Source: Pseudomonas sp. JAI120 (GTDB taxonomy: Bacteria > Pseudomonadota > Gammaproteobacteria > Pseudomonadales > Pseudomonadaceae). Taken from it: 64,000 nucleotides of DNA. Within the stretch, counting starts at the first letter, position 1; every line of letters begins with the position of its first letter. Under the pieces are notes generated by a model. The model searched no databases and was not told where the DNA came from. It saw nothing but the letters and a program-made list of their open reading frames with translations. Of the stretch, positions 62,750 through 64,000 are shown piece by piece. Both the position numbers and the translations under genes were made by a program. The stretch lies in assembly GCF_014207255.1 (NCBI RefSeq), contig NZ_JACHCZ010000007.1:186001-250000 (forward strand), given 5' to 3'.

Positions 62750-64000
62750 GACCGTTGAAAAAACCGTCTCCTTTCGCGCCTGGGTGGCGGTGATCGGCGG
62801 GCTGTTCGGTTGTTTCATGGCCGGTATGAACGTGCATGTGACCAGCGCCGCGCTGCCTGAAATCGAGGGTTCCCTGGGTGCGACCTTCGAGGAGGGCTCG
62901 TGGATTTCCACGGCTTATCTGGTTGCGGAAATCGTGATGATTCCGCTGACGGCCTGGTTGGTCCAGGTGTTCTCGCTGCGGCGAGTGATGCTGGTGGGAT
63001 CGTTTGTATTCCTGGTGGCGTCCATTGCCTGCTCCTGGGCGCCCAACCTGGAAGTGATGATCATCATTCGAGTGATCCAGGGGGCCGCCGGCGCGGTGCT
63101 GATCCCCTTGTCATTCCAGTTGATCATCACCGAGCTCCCGCCCAGCAAGATCGCGATGGGCATGGCCTTGTTCGCCTTGTCCAACAGCGTTGCCCAGGCC
63201 GCCGGGCCATCCATTGGTGGCTGGTTGACCGATGCTTATTCGTGGCGCTGGATTTTTTACCTGCAACTGGCGCCGGGCATTCTCTTGTTGCTGGCGGTGG
63301 CATGGTCCATCGATGCCAAGCCCATGCAGTTGAGCCTGCTCAAACGCGGTGACTGGGGCGGCATCCTCGCCATGATCGTCGGCCTGGGAGGCTTGCAGAT
63401 CGTGCTGGAGGAAGGTGGGCGCAAGGACTGGTTCGGCTCCGATTTCATTGTGTGGATGTCGCTGATCGCCGGGCTCGCTCTGGTGTACTTCGTGCTGTCG
63501 CAGTTGTACGGCAGCCGCTCCTTCATCAACCTGCGCCTGCTCAAGAGCTACAACTTCGGAGTGGCCAGTGCGGCGATGTTCATTTTCGGCGGGGCTACCT
63601 TCGGCCTGGTGTTCCTGGTGCCCAATTACCTTTCCCAACTGCAGGGGTACAACGCCCGGGAAATCGGCATCAGTCTGATTGCCTACGGTATGGTGCAACT
63701 GGTACTGGCACCGTTCATGCCGCGCCTAATGAAGTGGCTCAACCCGAAACTGATGGTCGCCAGCGGCTTTTTCATCATGGCCCTGGGTTGCTACCTCGGC
63801 GCGCACCTGGACGTCGATAGCGCCGCCAACGTAATCATTCCTTCCACCGTGGTACGGGGGATCGGACAGCCGTTGATCATGGTGGCGCTTTCTGTTCTGG
63901 CGGTTTCCGGGCTGGCCAAAGATGAAGCCGGTTCCGCATCCGCGTTGTTTTCCATGCTGCGCAACCTTGGCGGGGCCGTGGGTACCGCAGGGCTGACGCA
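62742..64000 (+). CDS. EmrB/DHA2-type MFS drug exporter (partial, runs off the window)
   Basis: An inner-membrane proton antiporter of the 14-helix DHA2 family. About 420 residues are visible and the frame is still open at 64000. The start reads FRAWVAVIGGLFGCFMAGMNVHVTSAALPEIEGSLGA, and the MFS motifs are present: W-I-S-T-A-Y-L-V-AE near residue 57, IRVIQGAAGAVLIPLSFQ, and AAGPSIGGWLTDAYSWRWIFYLQL (the antiporter motif). It completes a tripartite EmrAB-type system with the two genes before it. Substrate unknown. Confidence 0.9.
   Translation, partial: MTETVEKTVSFRAWVAVIGGLFGCFMAGMNVHVTSAALPEIEGSLGATFEEGSWISTAYLVAEIVMIPLTAWLVQVFSLRRVMLVGSFVFLVASIACSWAPNLEVMIIIRVIQGAAGAVLIPLSFQLIITELPPSKIAMGMALFALSNSVAQAAGPSIGGWLTDAYSWRWIFYLQLAPGILLLLAVAWSIDAKPMQLSLLKRGDWGGILAMIVGLGGLQIVLEEGGRKDWFGSDFIVWMSLIAGLALVYFVLSQLYGSRSFINLRLLKSYNFGVASAAMFIFGGATFGLVFLVPNYLSQLQGYNAREIGISLIAYGMVQLVLAPFMPRLMKWLNPKLMVASGFFIMALGCYLGAHLDVDSAANVIIPSTVVRGIGQPLIMVALSVLAVSGLAKDEAGSASALFSMLRNLGGAVGTAGLT

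Overview
The window is ordinary chromosomal DNA of a Pseudomonas from the fluorescens group. This rests on high GC, the gene content, a has haem-uptake operon, Pseudomonas-type REP/REPIN repeats, and a long block (about 20.1-34.7 kb: fpr, mscL, katB-ankB, radA, mapZ-like PilZ gene, cstA, ybdD-like gene, yjiA-like GTPase, glyA, morA) whose content and order match the P. aeruginosa PAO1 PA4601-PA4615 region as I remember it. I see no rRNA, tRNA, CRISPR, IS element or prophage.

Layout. 0-5.7 kb: end of hasR, then hasA, hasD, hasE, hasF (haemophore plus its type I secretion system), closed by a clear terminator. 5.8-9.7 kb: a DUF4160/DUF2442 pair of toxin-antitoxin appearance, then trmA and an NCS2 purine permease on the minus strand, then a small secreted protein. 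9.8-13.5 kb: a three-subunit molybdenum hydroxylase (paoABC-like). 13.5-17.8 kb: an MFS exporter, and on the plus strand cioA-cioB plus an overlooked 55-residue DUF2474 gene, preceded by a perfect ANR/FNR box. 17.8-20 kb: rlmG and a LuxR regulator without a luxI in the window. 20-34.7 kb: the conserved redox, stress and c-di-GMP block. 34.9-45.4 kb: ettA, gdhA, a GreA/GreB-family factor, a small lipoprotein, a chorismate mutase, DUF4105 and DUF3015 envelope proteins, and a Lon-related AAA protease. 45.4-54 kb: a large unknown lipoprotein, yqhA, an ArnT-like glycosyltransferase, then a dCache chemoreceptor, an HD-GYP protein and a CheV protein in one orientation.

54.1-57.2 kb is different: a gene graveyard. 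A FecI-type sigma factor gene is fused by deletion to a piece of a TonB receptor gene. Facing it on the minus strand is a decayed set: a stand-alone NRPS-type adenylation gene with two in-frame nonsense codons, an intact YbaK-family deacylase, a frameshifted acyl-CoA dehydrogenase, and the first about 20 codons of a LysE-type exporter. After an AT-rich gap follow a divergent 2-isopropylmalate synthase paralogue, an AraC regulator and a tripartite efflux operon (outer-membrane lipoprotein, EmrA-like adaptor, EmrB-like pump running off the end). The most interesting reading of the right end is the remains of a small-molecule biosynthesis/export locus; this is inference.

Themes: iron and haem uptake (has, FecI relic), respiration and oxidative stress (cio, fpr, katB), c-di-GMP and chemotaxis (mapZ-like, morA, HD-GYP, MCP, CheV). 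Six REP-type hairpins sit only between genes.
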